Assembly: GCF_947504105.1 (NCBI RefSeq)
Contig: NZ_CANNGP010000034.1
Coordinates: forward strand, 1 to 45,645
DNA: 45,645 nucleotides
Direction: 5' to 3'
Source: an uncultured Tateyamaria sp.
Lineage (GTDB): Bacteria; Pseudomonadota; Alphaproteobacteria; Rhodobacterales; Rhodobacteraceae
Positions 33,840 through 42,504 of the stretch are shown in pieces (within the stretch, counting starts at the first letter, position 1; the number at the start of each line of letters is the position of its first letter). Both the position numbers and the translations under genes were made by a program. The notes under the pieces were generated by a model. That model ran no database searches. It saw only the letters and a program-made list of their open reading frames with translations, and was not told where the DNA came from.

Positions 33840-34607
33840 ATGCCGGCCCCACATAACACATTCAAATCCGCCTTGAAAAACGGCGAGACTGTCATCGGCT
33901 GCTGGCTGTCATTAGGCGATCCGCTTGCCACCGAAATCGCGGGCACCGCAGGGTTCGACTGGCTCCTGATTGACGGCGAACACACGCCCTATGATATCTC
34001 GAGAATGCGGATGCAACTCATGGCACTGCAAGCGTCCGACAGCCACGCAGCCGTTCGCGTGCCGATCGGTGAAACCTGGATCATCAAGCAGGTTCTTGAT
34101 GCAGGCGCCCAAACCGTACTTGTGCCGATGGTTGAAACTGCCGAACAGGCCCGTCAACTGGTGCATGACGTCCGCTACCCACCCACAGGCGGGCGCGGTG
34201 TCGGGTATTCCGGGGCACGGTGCAGCCGGTTCGGCGCGATCACGGACTACGGCCCCACCGCAGATGAGCAAATCTGCCTTCTGATCCAGGTCGAAAACCG
34301 CGCGGGCATCGCGAATCTCGACGACATCCTCGCAGTCGACGGCATTGACGGTGTGTTCATCGGCCCTGCCGACCTGTCGGCAGACATGGGGCACATGGGC
34401 CACCTCACGCACCCTGATGTTCAGGCCACGATCAAGGGGGCCATCGCCCGGATCGAAGCGGCGGGGAAGGCGCCTGGAATTCTTACGACGACACCCGAAT
34501 TCACGCGGGACGCACTTGACTGGGGCGCACGCTTCGTGGCCACGGGGCTCGATCTTTTAATGCTTGCCAAAAGCCTGCGCGAGCTGGCGCAGCGTTGGAC
34601 GCGCTAG
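33840..34607 (+). CDS. HpcH/HpaI-family aldolase
   Basis: This is a class II pyruvate-type aldolase of 255 residues, related to 4-hydroxy-2-oxoheptane-1,7-dioate aldolase and 2-keto-3-deoxy-L-rhamnonate aldolase. It would cleave a 4-hydroxy-2-oxo acid to pyruvate and an aldehyde. The fold is a TIM barrel with GFDWLLIDGEHTPYD (catalytic His), GAQTVLVPMVETAEQA, and metal-binding Glu and Asp in LIQVENRAGIAN and DGVFIGPADLSADMG. Natural substrate is not known. ATG 33840 has AAGGAGAT upstream. The 3' end overlaps the convergent DUF3095 gene by 4 bases. Confidence 0.92.
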   Translation: MPAPHNTFKSALKNGETVIGCWLSLGDPLATEIAGTAGFDWLLIDGEHTPYDISRMRMQLMALQASDSHAAVRVPIGETWIIKQVLDAGAQTVLVPMVETAEQARQLVHDVRYPPTGGRGVGYSGARCSRFGAITDYGPTADEQICLLIQVENRAGIANLDDILAVDGIDGVFIGPADLSADMGHMGHLTHPDVQATIKGAIARIEAAGKAPGILTTTPEFTRDALDWGARFVATGLDLLMLAKSLRELAQRWTR

Positions 34608-35737
34608 GGTGTGGCCGCCTTCAACCCAACCGACGCTTGCGTGTAGCCACCCGCAGCCCCGTCTATGAAATGCACATGCGTGTCGTCCATGATAGACGGC
34701 ACGATGCAGGTCATCATCGCTTCGTCCTGCGTGTGAATCCCGTACCGCGCCACGCCATCGGTCCGCGCCTCGTCCAGCACAGTGCGCAGACGTGACACCG
34801 TGCCAGCATCGCAATCAATGGTCATCTTCAGCCCGTCATCGAATTTGCGGAAATCAGCATTGGCACCGACAGTCTTGCGATAATACGTTGGATCGAATCC
34901 GCCCAGCTTGATCCCAGTCTTGATCAAGATCCACGCAATCAACGTTTCGAACAAGACCTGCCGCCGCGCCGCCTTCACGCCTTTACCACCATGGCTCGCA
35001 TGCGCTTCAAGCGTCGCACCAACAGGTGGCCAGTCCGTTCCCGGTCCCTCCGGCGGGGCGGGGTGCCCACCCCTCTCCAGATGCGCAACCTCTGCCAACA
35101 CAGCTTCAACCACCGCACCAAAGCGCAACGCGTCAACGCCGTCTACTGGGGACAAGAGTAGCGACAGGATGGTCCCGTTGCGCGCCTTCATGTGGCTCCA
35201 ACGACAGCTCAGCCCGGTCAGATCAGGTTTTGTCCCCGCGGGGACAGAGGGCACCGTCTCCGCCCCCGCTTTCATCTCCGCCTCGGCCCAACTGACCCCC
35301 CCGCCCGCAAACATCGCATAGTCTATGCCGTCCGATACGGCATAGCGGGCTACGGCCACCTCAGGTCCTGCAGCGCGTATGTCAGCAACGGAATAAAGAC
35401 CAACACGCAGGCCCATGTTGAACTCCGCCTGCGCCCAGATCTGCACGGCGGCCAGCGCCTGCCCAGCTTCATCCGCGAACTGTGGTGGATGGGCAAAGGC
35501 AGCACCATCCCCGCCAAACACATATGGAAACGCTCGGCCACCCGCCGCGTTGATCTGGGCAGAAATGACTGCCGCCCCGATCATGTTCACTGTCTTGTAC
35601 TTGCCGGCCGCCACCGCATCCGTGGACCCTACGATATCAGAGACCCCCACAACCCAGTCATCCGGCAGCGGTGTGTAGCGGCTGAGGTCGGCCACATCAT
35701 CAAAGGCCGTCAGCCGCGGCAGGTCATCGTAGAACAT
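34604..35737 (-). CDS. DUF3095 protein with cyclase-like motifs
   Basis: This 377-residue cytosolic protein fits the DUF3095 family. No membrane segment or signal peptide is seen. The N-terminal third contains GVSDIVGSTDAV (Asp34) and YVFGGDGAAFA (Asp77), which match the two metal-aspartate motifs of class III nucleotide cyclases (compare LFVDIVGFT and KYLGDGLMATFG in the true cyclase at 28642). The remaining parts, such as LSCRWSHMKARNGTILSLLL and YRKTVGANADFRKFDDGLKM, are family-specific. A catalytic role is therefore plausible but unproven. ATG 35737 has GAAGGGG upstream, although the frame is open to 36007. It is divergent from the MFS gene. Confidence 0.85.
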   Translation of the reverse strand: MFYDDLPRLTAFDDVADLSRYTPLPDDWVVGVSDIVGSTDAVAAGKYKTVNMIGAAVISAQINAAGGRAFPYVFGGDGAAFAHPPQFADEAGQALAAVQIWAQAEFNMGLRVGLYSVADIRAAGPEVAVARYAVSDGIDYAMFAGGGVSWAEAEMKAGAETVPSVPAGTKPDLTGLSCRWSHMKARNGTILSLLLSPVDGVDALRFGAVVEAVLAEVAHLERGGHPAPPEGPGTDWPPVGATLEAHASHGGKGVKAARRQVLFETLIAWILIKTGIKLGGFDPTYYRKTVGANADFRKFDDGLKMTIDCDAGTVSRLRTVLDEARTDGVARYGIHTQDEAMMTCIVPSIMDDTHVHFIDGAAGGYTQASVGLKAATP

Positions 35738-35842
35738 TCCATTCCCCTTCCACACGGACCCTAACACGGGGCCGCCCCCACACAATGTCACTTGCACGTG
35801 CCTCCGCCTCATGCCACGCAGGGTCCAAGGAACGGAGACCCC

Positions 35843-37015
35843 ATGCAAACCGGATTGATCCTGCTGGCGCTGGCCTATGTGCTCAGTCAGTTCTTTCGCG
35901 CCTTCCTGGCCGTGCTGACCGGCCCGCTCGAGGTAGAACTTGGCATTACGCCCGACGTACTGGCCACAGCCTCTGGTTACTGGTTCCTCGCCTTCGCTCT
36001 CATGCAACTCCCCGTCGGTAAGGCGCTAGACACGGTCGGGCCACGACGCACAGGCGGCTGGCTTTTCCTGATCGGTGGTGCGGGGGGTGCGGCCCTTTTT
36101 GCCGTGGCCCAAGGACCGATCTATATCCACGCCGCGATGGCCCTGATCGGCATCGGTTGTTCACCCGTGCTGATGGCCAGTTTCTACATCTTCGCACGCG
36201 AGTTTGACCCGGGGCGCTTCGCCACGCTGGCGGCACTGATGATCGGGATCGGCACCATCGGCAACCTGATCTCCAGCTATCCCATGGCTTTTGCAGTCGA
36301 CACAATGGGCTGGCGGCTCAGCATGTGGGCGCTCGCAGGCGTCACAGCCATTGTCGCAATCGGGGTGCTGCTTTCCGTCCGCGACCCGTCCAAGGCCGAC
36401 GCGGCGGGCAATGGATCCTTGTTCGACCTGCTGCGCATGCCCGTCCTGTGGTTCATCATCCCGATCATGTTCGTCAACTACGCTCCCGTCGCCGCCGTGC
36501 GTGGCCTATGGATCGGACCCTACCTGCGCGACGTGTTCGACCAGACCACGGCCCAGATCGGGATTGCCACGCTTGTGATGAGCCTCGCCATGATCCTCGG
36601 CACAATTGCATATGGTCCGCTCGACCGAATTTTTGGAACCCGCAAGTGGATCGTCTTCACAGGCAATGCCCTGACGGTCGCAATTCTGGCCCTGGTGATC
36701 TTCTGGATCGACGCTGGCCCATGGACGTCGATCATACTCTTCGCCGCCATAGGCGCACTCGGCGCGTCCTTCCCCGTCATCATTGCCCACGCCCGCAGCT
36801 TCTTTCCCCCGCACCTCACTGGGCGTGGGGTCACCCTGATGAACCTGTTTGGAATAGGCGGCGTCGGCGTCATGCAAACCATCTCGGGTCGTATCCACAC
36901 GGCCACAACGGGCGGCGACCCAACCGCCCCTTACATCGCGATCTTCGGCTTTTTCGCCATCGCCCTCGCGATAGGTGTGGCCATCTATGCACTAAGCCGT
37001 GACTCCGCCGACTGA
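35843..37015 (+). CDS. Major facilitator superfamily transporter
   Basis: A 12-helix inner-membrane transporter of 390 residues. The MFS pattern is visible in the N-terminal half as an A-type motif (MQLPVGKALDTVGPRRTGG, between helices 2 and 3) and repeated in the C-terminal half (YGPLDRIFGTRKW). Glycine-rich helices (IGIGCSPVLMASFYIFAREF) are typical of NarK/organic-anion-like members, but the substrate is unknown. ATG 35843 follows ACGGAGACC; the open frame starts earlier at 35792. No neighbouring enzyme gives a clear substrate hint. The asd gene starts 63 bases downstream. Confidence 0.92.
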   Translation: MQTGLILLALAYVLSQFFRAFLAVLTGPLEVELGITPDVLATASGYWFLAFALMQLPVGKALDTVGPRRTGGWLFLIGGAGGAALFAVAQGPIYIHAAMALIGIGCSPVLMASFYIFAREFDPGRFATLAALMIGIGTIGNLISSYPMAFAVDTMGWRLSMWALAGVTAIVAIGVLLSVRDPSKADAAGNGSLFDLLRMPVLWFIIPIMFVNYAPVAAVRGLWIGPYLRDVFDQTTAQIGIATLVMSLAMILGTIAYGPLDRIFGTRKWIVFTGNALTVAILALVIFWIDAGPWTSIILFAAIGALGASFPVIIAHARSFFPPHLTGRGVTLMNLFGIGGVGVMQTISGRIHTATTGGDPTAPYIAIFGFFAIALAIGVAIYALSRDSAD

Positions 37016-37078
37016 TACCCTTCCCCCCCACTGACAATGGGTGTAAGGGCCACGCACCTACCCGAAAAGGAGTCGATT

Positions 37079-38101
37079 ATGGGGTATCGTGTCGTCGTCG
37101 CGGGCGCCACCGGTAACGTGGGCCGCGAAATGCTGAACATCCTGGCCGAGCGCCAGTTTCCCGTGGACGAACTCGCTGCGCTGGCAAGCCGCCGTTCGCT
37201 GGGCACGGAAGTGTCCTTTGGGGAGCAGACATTGACGACGAAGGACCTGGACACGTTCGACTTCACGGGCTGGGATATTGCGCTCTTTGCCATCGGCTCG
37301 GATGCGACCAAGAAATACGCGCCCGTTGCGGCCAAGGCTGGCTGCGTGGTCATCGATAACTCGTCGCTCTACCGCTACGACCCTGATGTGCCGCTGATCG
37401 TGCCCGAAGTGAACGCCGACGCGATCGAGGGCTATGCGAAGAAGAACATCATCGCCAATCCCAACTGCTCGACAGCCCAAATGGTTGTGGCACTGAAGCC
37501 GTTGCATGATCGCGCCAAGATCAAGCGCGTGGTGGTCAGCACTTACCAATCCGTGTCCGGTGCTGGTGCTGCCGGCATGGATGAGCTGTGGGACCAGACC
37601 AAAGCCGTCTACAACCCCACTACCGATGTAGAACCCGCCAAGTTCACCAAGCAGATCGCCTTCAACGTGATCCCGCACATCGACAGCTTCATGGATGACG
37701 GCTCGACCAAGGAAGAGTGGAAGATGGTCGCCGAGACGAAAAAGATCATTGATCCGTCGATCAAGGTCACAGCCACTTGCGTGCGGGTGCCCGTGTTCGT
37801 TGGCCACTCAGAAGCGGTGAATATCGAGACAGAGGATTTCCTCGACGAAGACGAAGCCCGCGACATCTTGCGCGAAGCGCCCGGGATCATGGTGATCGAC
37901 AAGCGCGAGGACGGTGGCTACGTCACGCCGGTGGAATGCGTGGGTGACTTTGCCACGTTCATCAGCCGCCTCCGGCAAGACAGCACAATCGACAACGGCC
38001 TGAACTTCTGGTGCGTTTCGGACAACCTGCGCAAGGGTGCTGCCCTGAACGCCGTGCAGATTGCCGAAGTGCTGGGCACACGGATTCTGAAAAAGGGCTG
38101 A
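37079..38101 (+). CDS. asd: Aspartate-semialdehyde dehydrogenase
   Basis: Asd reduces aspartyl phosphate with NADPH, feeding lysine/DAP, threonine, methionine and isoleucine synthesis. The 340-residue protein starts with the NADP motif VVVAGATGNVGREML, has the catalytic cysteine in IIANPNCSTAQMV, the SVSGAGAAG segment and NVIPHID, and a catalytic His in VFVGHSEAVN. ATG 37079 has AAAAGGAG at ideal spacing. A strong terminator follows 26 bases past the stop, so it is a single gene or the end of an MFS-asd transcript. Confidence 0.97.
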   Translation: MGYRVVVAGATGNVGREMLNILAERQFPVDELAALASRRSLGTEVSFGEQTLTTKDLDTFDFTGWDIALFAIGSDATKKYAPVAAKAGCVVIDNSSLYRYDPDVPLIVPEVNADAIEGYAKKNIIANPNCSTAQMVVALKPLHDRAKIKRVVVSTYQSVSGAGAAGMDELWDQTKAVYNPTTDVEPAKFTKQIAFNVIPHIDSFMDDGSTKEEWKMVAETKKIIDPSIKVTATCVRVPVFVGHSEAVNIETEDFLDEDEARDILREAPGIMVIDKREDGGYVTPVECVGDFATFISRLRQDSTIDNGLNFWCVSDNLRKGAALNAVQIAEVLGTRILKKG

Positions 38102-38126
38102 AGCCAAAACGTATATTGCGGGGAAC

Positions 38127-38153
38127 AAGGGGCCAATCGGCCCCTTTTCTTTT
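38127..38153 (+). terminator. Intrinsic terminator of asd
   Basis: AAGGGGCC and GGCCCCTT (38127-38146) pair around an AATC loop and are followed by TTTTCTTTT. Confidence 0.88.
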
Positions 38154-38198
38154 GGCTTGCGCAATGCAGACTGTGGGCAACCAACCAAAGGTACCTTC

Positions 38199-39812
38199 AT
38201 GCGTCTCGCCCTGATCCTCGTCCTGCTGCCTCTGCCCACCTTCGCGGATACGTTTGCGGTGCAAGCACCACCCGTCGCTGCCACGGTTTACGCCCAAGGG
38301 GCTCTCGTATCCCGAAACGCAACAATTGCGCTGCCCGCAGGACAGCACACGCTCGAACTGCGCGACATGGACCCGTCTCTGTCGCTTGAGGCGATGGATA
38401 TTCGCCTGACAGGCGCCGCCATCACCTCGCGCAGCTGGGCGGCCAGACCGGATGGCCCCTACCGAGCGCCACGCACACCAGAATGGCTGGCAGCCAAATC
38501 GACGCTGGACGCGGCGACAGAGGCATTGGCGGCATTGGACGACCGCATTGCGCTGGCGCTGGCCTCGGCCCAAGCGGCGCAGGATCAAATCCAGTTCCTG
38601 AACGGTCTGACTGTCCCGGATGACGCAGCCACCGATGTGAATAACCTGCGGGCCATTGGGCAACTGATCGCCAGCGATGGCACTGCCGCCCGCGCGGCCA
38701 TGCGCAACGCCGAAGCCGAAGCGCGACAATTACGAAAGGACCGTCCCGACCTTGAGTTTTCGGTCGCCGAGGCTCAGGCTGCCCTCGATGCAGCAACGCC
38801 CACCAACACAGCACCTGCCACCTTGGCGCTGAATGTCAACGTCCCGCAACCAGTCGAAGCGATCCTCGATCTGTCCTACATCACCGGCGGCGTATCATGG
38901 GCACCGGTCTATGCCTTTGATCTGGTGGACAACACATCGCTCTCCATTGCGCGTAGTGCGGTCATCTCGCAGTTCACGAACGAGGACTGGACCGACATCC
39001 AGCTCACGCTCTCCACGCTCGAACCCTTTGCCCAAGCCGAGCCAAGCCAGCTGTGGCCACAGCTGCGTCGGATCGAAGACCCGGTGCAGCAAAAACGCGA
39101 CTTGTTACGGCTACAATCCGACAGTGCGATGGGCAGGACCGAACCCATCATCGAAGCACCCGTAGTCGCCGAAGAGACAGCAGCAGCCAATTTCGAGGGT
39201 ATTGGCGTGACGTACGCACTGCCAGCCCCCGTCACGATCAAGGCGCGCAGCGAGGACCTGCAAATCGCGTTCGACACACTCACCATGGACGCGACGCTCA
39301 GCGCACGCGCCATTCCGCGCTTTGACGAAACCGCATTCCGACTGACAAAGATCACAAATACAAGCGGTGAACTCCTGCTGCCGGGGCGCGCATTGCTCTA
39401 TGTAGACGGCCAGCTTGTCGGCAGCACCCAAGTCAGCGCCCTGCCACCAAATGCCGAAGCCGACATCTTCTTTGGTCGCATCGATGGCCTGCGGCTGACA
39501 CGGGCAGTCCTGGACCGCAATGAGGGAGATCGCGGCATCATCACTCGCTCGAACGAAGAAACCGAGAACGTACGGATTGAGGTTGAGAACCTGACCGACC
39601 AGGCATGGGATGTGGCCTTGCGCGACGCGGTACCTTTTTCGGAACAGGAGGATCTTGTGATCGACTGGTCCGCTTTCCCCACACCAGACAGCAGCGCCGT
39701 GGATGATCAGCGGGGCATTCTCGAATGGCAGTTGTCAGTACCCGCGGGCAAAACGCTGGGCATCTCGATCAACACCAGGCTCACCTGGCCCGAGGACAAG
39801 GTGCTGCGCTAG
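38199..39812 (+). CDS. DUF4139 (mucoidy inhibitor MuiA-like) exported protein
   Basis: This 537-residue protein has a signal peptide (MRLALILVLLPLPTFA, cleavage before DTFAVQ). The N-terminal DUF4140-like part (about 20-110, VYAQGALVSRNATIALPAGQ) is followed by a long alpha-helical region rich in Ala and Gln (about 110-215), probably coiled coil. A C-terminal DUF4139 beta domain contains LDLSYITGGVSWAPVYAFDL, then SQFTNEDWTDIQLTLST. The family is linked to mucoidy in eukaryote-associated bacteria by name only; function unknown, location periplasmic. ATG 38199 begins the signal peptide. No terminator is clear; hairpins follow in the long gap downstream. Confidence 0.88.
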   Translation: MRLALILVLLPLPTFADTFAVQAPPVAATVYAQGALVSRNATIALPAGQHTLELRDMDPSLSLEAMDIRLTGAAITSRSWAARPDGPYRAPRTPEWLAAKSTLDAATEALAALDDRIALALASAQAAQDQIQFLNGLTVPDDAATDVNNLRAIGQLIASDGTAARAAMRNAEAEARQLRKDRPDLEFSVAEAQAALDAATPTNTAPATLALNVNVPQPVEAILDLSYITGGVSWAPVYAFDLVDNTSLSIARSAVISQFTNEDWTDIQLTLSTLEPFAQAEPSQLWPQLRRIEDPVQQKRDLLRLQSDSAMGRTEPIIEAPVVAEETAAANFEGIGVTYALPAPVTIKARSEDLQIAFDTLTMDATLSARAIPRFDETAFRLTKITNTSGELLLPGRALLYVDGQLVGSTQVSALPPNAEADIFFGRIDGLRLTRAVLDRNEGDRGIITRSNEETENVRIEVENLTDQAWDVALRDAVPFSEQEDLVIDWSAFPTPDSSAVDDQRGILEWQLSVPAGKTLGISINTRLTWPEDKVLR

Positions 39813-40362
39813 AGCGACTCACGGCACCTCGCCTCTTCTCAACAACAAAGTCGGAGCCCACCGGGAAACTGGTGGCTTGCCCGGGATATGTTGAAATTTA
39901 GCCAAGTGGTGCGCCGTCTAATTATTTGATCTTGTTCACTTTTAGTAGGATCAAAGACACTTTCTGGATAATGCTGGTTCCCAGAAAGGAAACGGTAATT
40001 TCGCTTTGGGACACTCGCAGCATATAGGGGCCTACGGGTCCAGTACCACGCAGGATGTCACAACCTTGGTTGCACTTTTCCTGCAAATGCGGCGATGCAA
40101 AAGCGCGCCTGCCCGCAGCAACGAGCTACCGACGTTGCACGGGTTGATGGCAGGACGCCATGGTCAAATCTTCTGACCGGCAAATGCGATGGCTCTGGCC
40201 TTTTGCAAGCACATCATAACAGCGACGGCAGCGGCCATTTGTCAGCCGTCGACGCGAAACTTCTACGCGGTGAAGGAACCAGTGAATGGGTGAGTGGCGC
40301 GTGGAAGAGTGAGGTAACGAGTGGTTTGGGCGGTGCATCCAGTGGGAGACATCGCCCTTTTT
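39813..40362. other. 550-base gap without a supported gene
   Basis: Base composition here is lower in GC than the flanking genes, and no frame looks like a protein. I find no tRNA. It contains at least three inverted repeats: AGCCCACC/GGTGGCT around 39856-39878 (one bulge), TTTCTGG/CCAGAAA (39961-39967 and 39981-39987) and CAACCTTGGTTG (40061-40072). It separates the DUF4139 gene from the sbtB end, where the two transcription units converge, so unusual length for a convergent gap is itself notable. Confidence 0.5.
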
Positions 40363-40674
40363 TCAGAACCGCTCGGCCCGCAGCACTTCGCAATCGCCAA
40401 CAGTGACGATCCCCATATGTCGGTCCACCACGGCGAAAGCCGCCTCCAGAAGTGCGTCCAGCCGGTCTGGGCGGATCACGCAAATCACTTGTACCATACC
40501 CGTGCCACGACCGACTTGGCCTTCACGGCTCCATGTACCGGATTGGCCAGATCCACCAAGAACCGGCAGTACAGTCCACCCGGTCACACCTGCGTCCGCC
40601 ATGGCATCGGTCAGACGGCTTTGCATCACCTGCTCGATGATAATGGCAACGCGTTTCGCCTTGTGCGTCTGCAT
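40363..40674 (-). CDS. sbtB: PII-like protein SbtB
   Basis: SbtB is a trimeric PII-like signalling protein that binds adenylyl nucleotides and regulates the bicarbonate transporter SbtA in cyanobacteria. The 103-residue protein has the ferredoxin-like PII pattern: RVAIIIEQVMQSRLTDAMA, a glycine- and serine-rich T-loop at about 40-58 (GGSGQSGTWSREGQVGRGT), then VQVICVIRPDRLDALLEAAF and the C-terminal strand HMGIVTVGDCEVLRA. It stops at RAERF, so it lacks the C-terminal cysteine-containing R-loop of cyanobacterial SbtB. ATG 40674 has GGAGG inside the sbtA end; the stop of sbtA is 4 bases before it. Pairing with sbtA secures the call. Confidence 0.85.
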   Translation of the reverse strand: MQTHKAKRVAIIIEQVMQSRLTDAMADAGVTGWTVLPVLGGSGQSGTWSREGQVGRGTGMVQVICVIRPDRLDALLEAAFAVVDRHMGIVTVGDCEVLRAERF

Positions 40675-40678
40675 GGGT

Positions 40679-41656
40679 TTATCCTCCGGTCAGCGCGCTG
40701 GCCACGGCAACATAGATCGGAATACCCAGCGTCAGGTTGAATGGGAACGTGACCCCCAGCGATAGGGTCAGGTAGATTGACGGGTTCGCCTCTGGCAGGG
40801 CCACACGCATGGCCGCAGGGACAGCGATGTAACTGGCCGAGGCGGACAGCACCATGAACAGGGCCACGCCGCCCGTGCTGACACCCAGCAAAAGCCCGGC
40901 GAGGCAACCAATGGTCGCCCCGACCAGCGGCATGACAACGCCAAAGGTCAGGACACCAGGCTTCAACACCCCCGAGCCACCGCGCAAACCACGACCCGCG
41001 ACTAGCCCCATATCAAGCAGGAACAGGCACAACACGCCCTGAAACGGTGACACGATAAACGCCTCGATCTTGGCCAACCCGTCGATGTCCGTGATCCAAC
41101 CAATGAAAAAGCTACCCACAAGCAAAACAATGGATCCGTTCAACATGATCTCACGCAGCAATTCAGGGTCCATCCGCCGATTGTCCCCACCGCGCGAGAT
41201 CAGCCACAGGGCAGACAGGATGGCAGGCGCCTCCATCGCTGCAGCGACGGCCACCATGTACCCTTCGGACGCAATTCCACTGCCATCCAGCACGGATGAC
41301 GCCGCCACGAAGGTCACAATCGAAATCGAGCCATAATGCGCCGCTACCGCCGCCGCATCCAGGCGACTGAGGTTGCCCATCACCTGCAACAGGCCAAAGG
41401 CAACAATTGGCAAGGCCGCCGACAAAATGATCCCAGCCAGCAGCGACGCTGCCAGCGTTCCGTCAATGCCATGATCGGCCACGCTCACCCCACCTTTGAA
41501 GCCAATGGCAAAGAGCAGGTAGATCGACATGCCCTTGGCGACGGCTTCGGGGATGTTCAGGTCAGACCGGGCCAGTGACGCAGCCACCCCCAGCGCGAAA
41601 CTCAGGATGATGGGCGACAACAGGTTTGTTGCCGCAAGACTCAGGATCTGATCCAA
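40679..41656 (-). CDS. sbtA: Sodium-dependent bicarbonate transporter SbtA
   Basis: SbtA is an inner-membrane sodium/bicarbonate symporter with high affinity in cyanobacteria. The 325-residue protein has about ten membrane helices in two inverted halves: LLSPIILSFALGVAASLARS and YLLFAIGFKGGVSVAD begin the first half, and FLLDMGLVAGRGLRG and FGVVMPLVGATIGCL belong to the second, ending TFPFNLTLGIPIYVAVA. These match the Bicarb_SBT (DUF897) family. The start is TTG 41656 with GAGGGGACAG ahead, giving MDQILSLAATNLLSP, the expected N-terminus. It lies 24 bases after the carbonic anhydrase stop and 4 before sbtB, one operon. Confidence 0.9.
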   Translation of the reverse strand: MDQILSLAATNLLSPIILSFALGVAASLARSDLNIPEAVAKGMSIYLLFAIGFKGGVSVADHGIDGTLAASLLAGIILSAALPIVAFGLLQVMGNLSRLDAAAVAAHYGSISIVTFVAASSVLDGSGIASEGYMVAVAAAMEAPAILSALWLISRGGDNRRMDPELLREIMLNGSIVLLVGSFFIGWITDIDGLAKIEAFIVSPFQGVLCLFLLDMGLVAGRGLRGGSGVLKPGVLTFGVVMPLVGATIGCLAGLLLGVSTGGVALFMVLSASASYIAVPAAMRVALPEANPSIYLTLSLGVTFPFNLTLGIPIYVAVASALTGG

Positions 41657-41680
41657 ATCTGTCCCCTCGGGTGACGCGGA

Positions 41681-42331
41681 TTACACCGGTTGGAAGTCGA
41701 GCGTTTTGCCCATAAATTGCTTAAGCCCGCCCTCGGCAATATCAGTCCAAAGACCATGCACACTGAGCGAGCCGTTGTTTACCCGGTCTTCGACAAAGGG
41801 GAAGGTCATCAGGTTTTCCATGGACGTGACAACGGCCAGCTGCTCAAGACGCTGCGCCTTGTCCTCGGGCACCGACATATCAGCCACTTCGGGGAACTTT
41901 GGACGTAAAATATCCATCCAGCGGCCCACAAAGCTCTCTTTTTCTTCAAGCTCGGGCGCACGGCCCTCGCACATGTCGATACAGCCTTGAACACCGCCGC
42001 AGCGGGAGTGACCCAGTACCACAAGATGCGCGACCTGCAGCACGTTCACCGCGTACTCAACAGCCGCCGACGTGCCATGGTGATCGCCGTCCGGCTCGTA
42101 AGGCGGGACAAGGTTTGCAATATTACGGTGGATAAAAAACTCGCCCTGATCCGCGCCAAAGATCGACGTCACGTTCACCCGGCTGTCACAACACGATATA
42201 ACCATGGCGCGCGGACGCTGCCCTTCGGTCGCCAGCCGCTTGTACCACGCGCTGTTCTCTTCATAAGTCGTGGCCTTCCAGCCCTGATACCGCTTTAAAA
42301 GGAAGGTCGGAAGCGGCTTCATCCTGTGCAT
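41681..42331 (-). CDS. Beta-class carbonic anhydrase
   Basis: This enzyme interconverts CO2 and bicarbonate. The 216-residue protein has the zinc and dyad residues of a beta-carbonic anhydrase: Cys47, Asp49 and Arg51 (ISCCDSRVN), and His108 and Cys111 (LGHSRCGG). It also has FFIHRNIANLVPP and SAAVEYAV. No signal peptide, so it is cytosolic. ATG 42331 is the start (GGGGAC upstream); ATG 42322 is an alternative. It is the first gene of the can-sbtA-sbtB operon, and imported bicarbonate would therefore meet a cytosolic enzyme that equilibrates it with CO2. Confidence 0.93.
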   Translation of the reverse strand: MHRMKPLPTFLLKRYQGWKATTYEENSAWYKRLATEGQRPRAMVISCCDSRVNVTSIFGADQGEFFIHRNIANLVPPYEPDGDHHGTSAAVEYAVNVLQVAHLVVLGHSRCGGVQGCIDMCEGRAPELEEKESFVGRWMDILRPKFPEVADMSVPEDKAQRLEQLAVVTSMENLMTFPFVEDRVNNGSLSVHGLWTDIAEGGLKQFMGKTLDFQPV

Positions 42332-42504
42332 GTGCGTCCCCGGTTTATCGTGTCTTTGGTTGTCTGGCGGGGTGATTAGCCCGATTTCGAGGCAAATTCG
42401 AGCGAAAAGACCGACCCGGCATAACGATTTGGGAAGGGTCTTTGACCCATAACCGGATCAAGCCGTGGGGGCAGACCGACTTTTGGGTGAGTAGAGGTGA
42501 CATT

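Noticed and set aside
39813-40362. tRNA gene in the long gap
   Set aside because: No T-loop GGTTCRA-type sequence paired with a 7-bp acceptor stem could be found on either strand.
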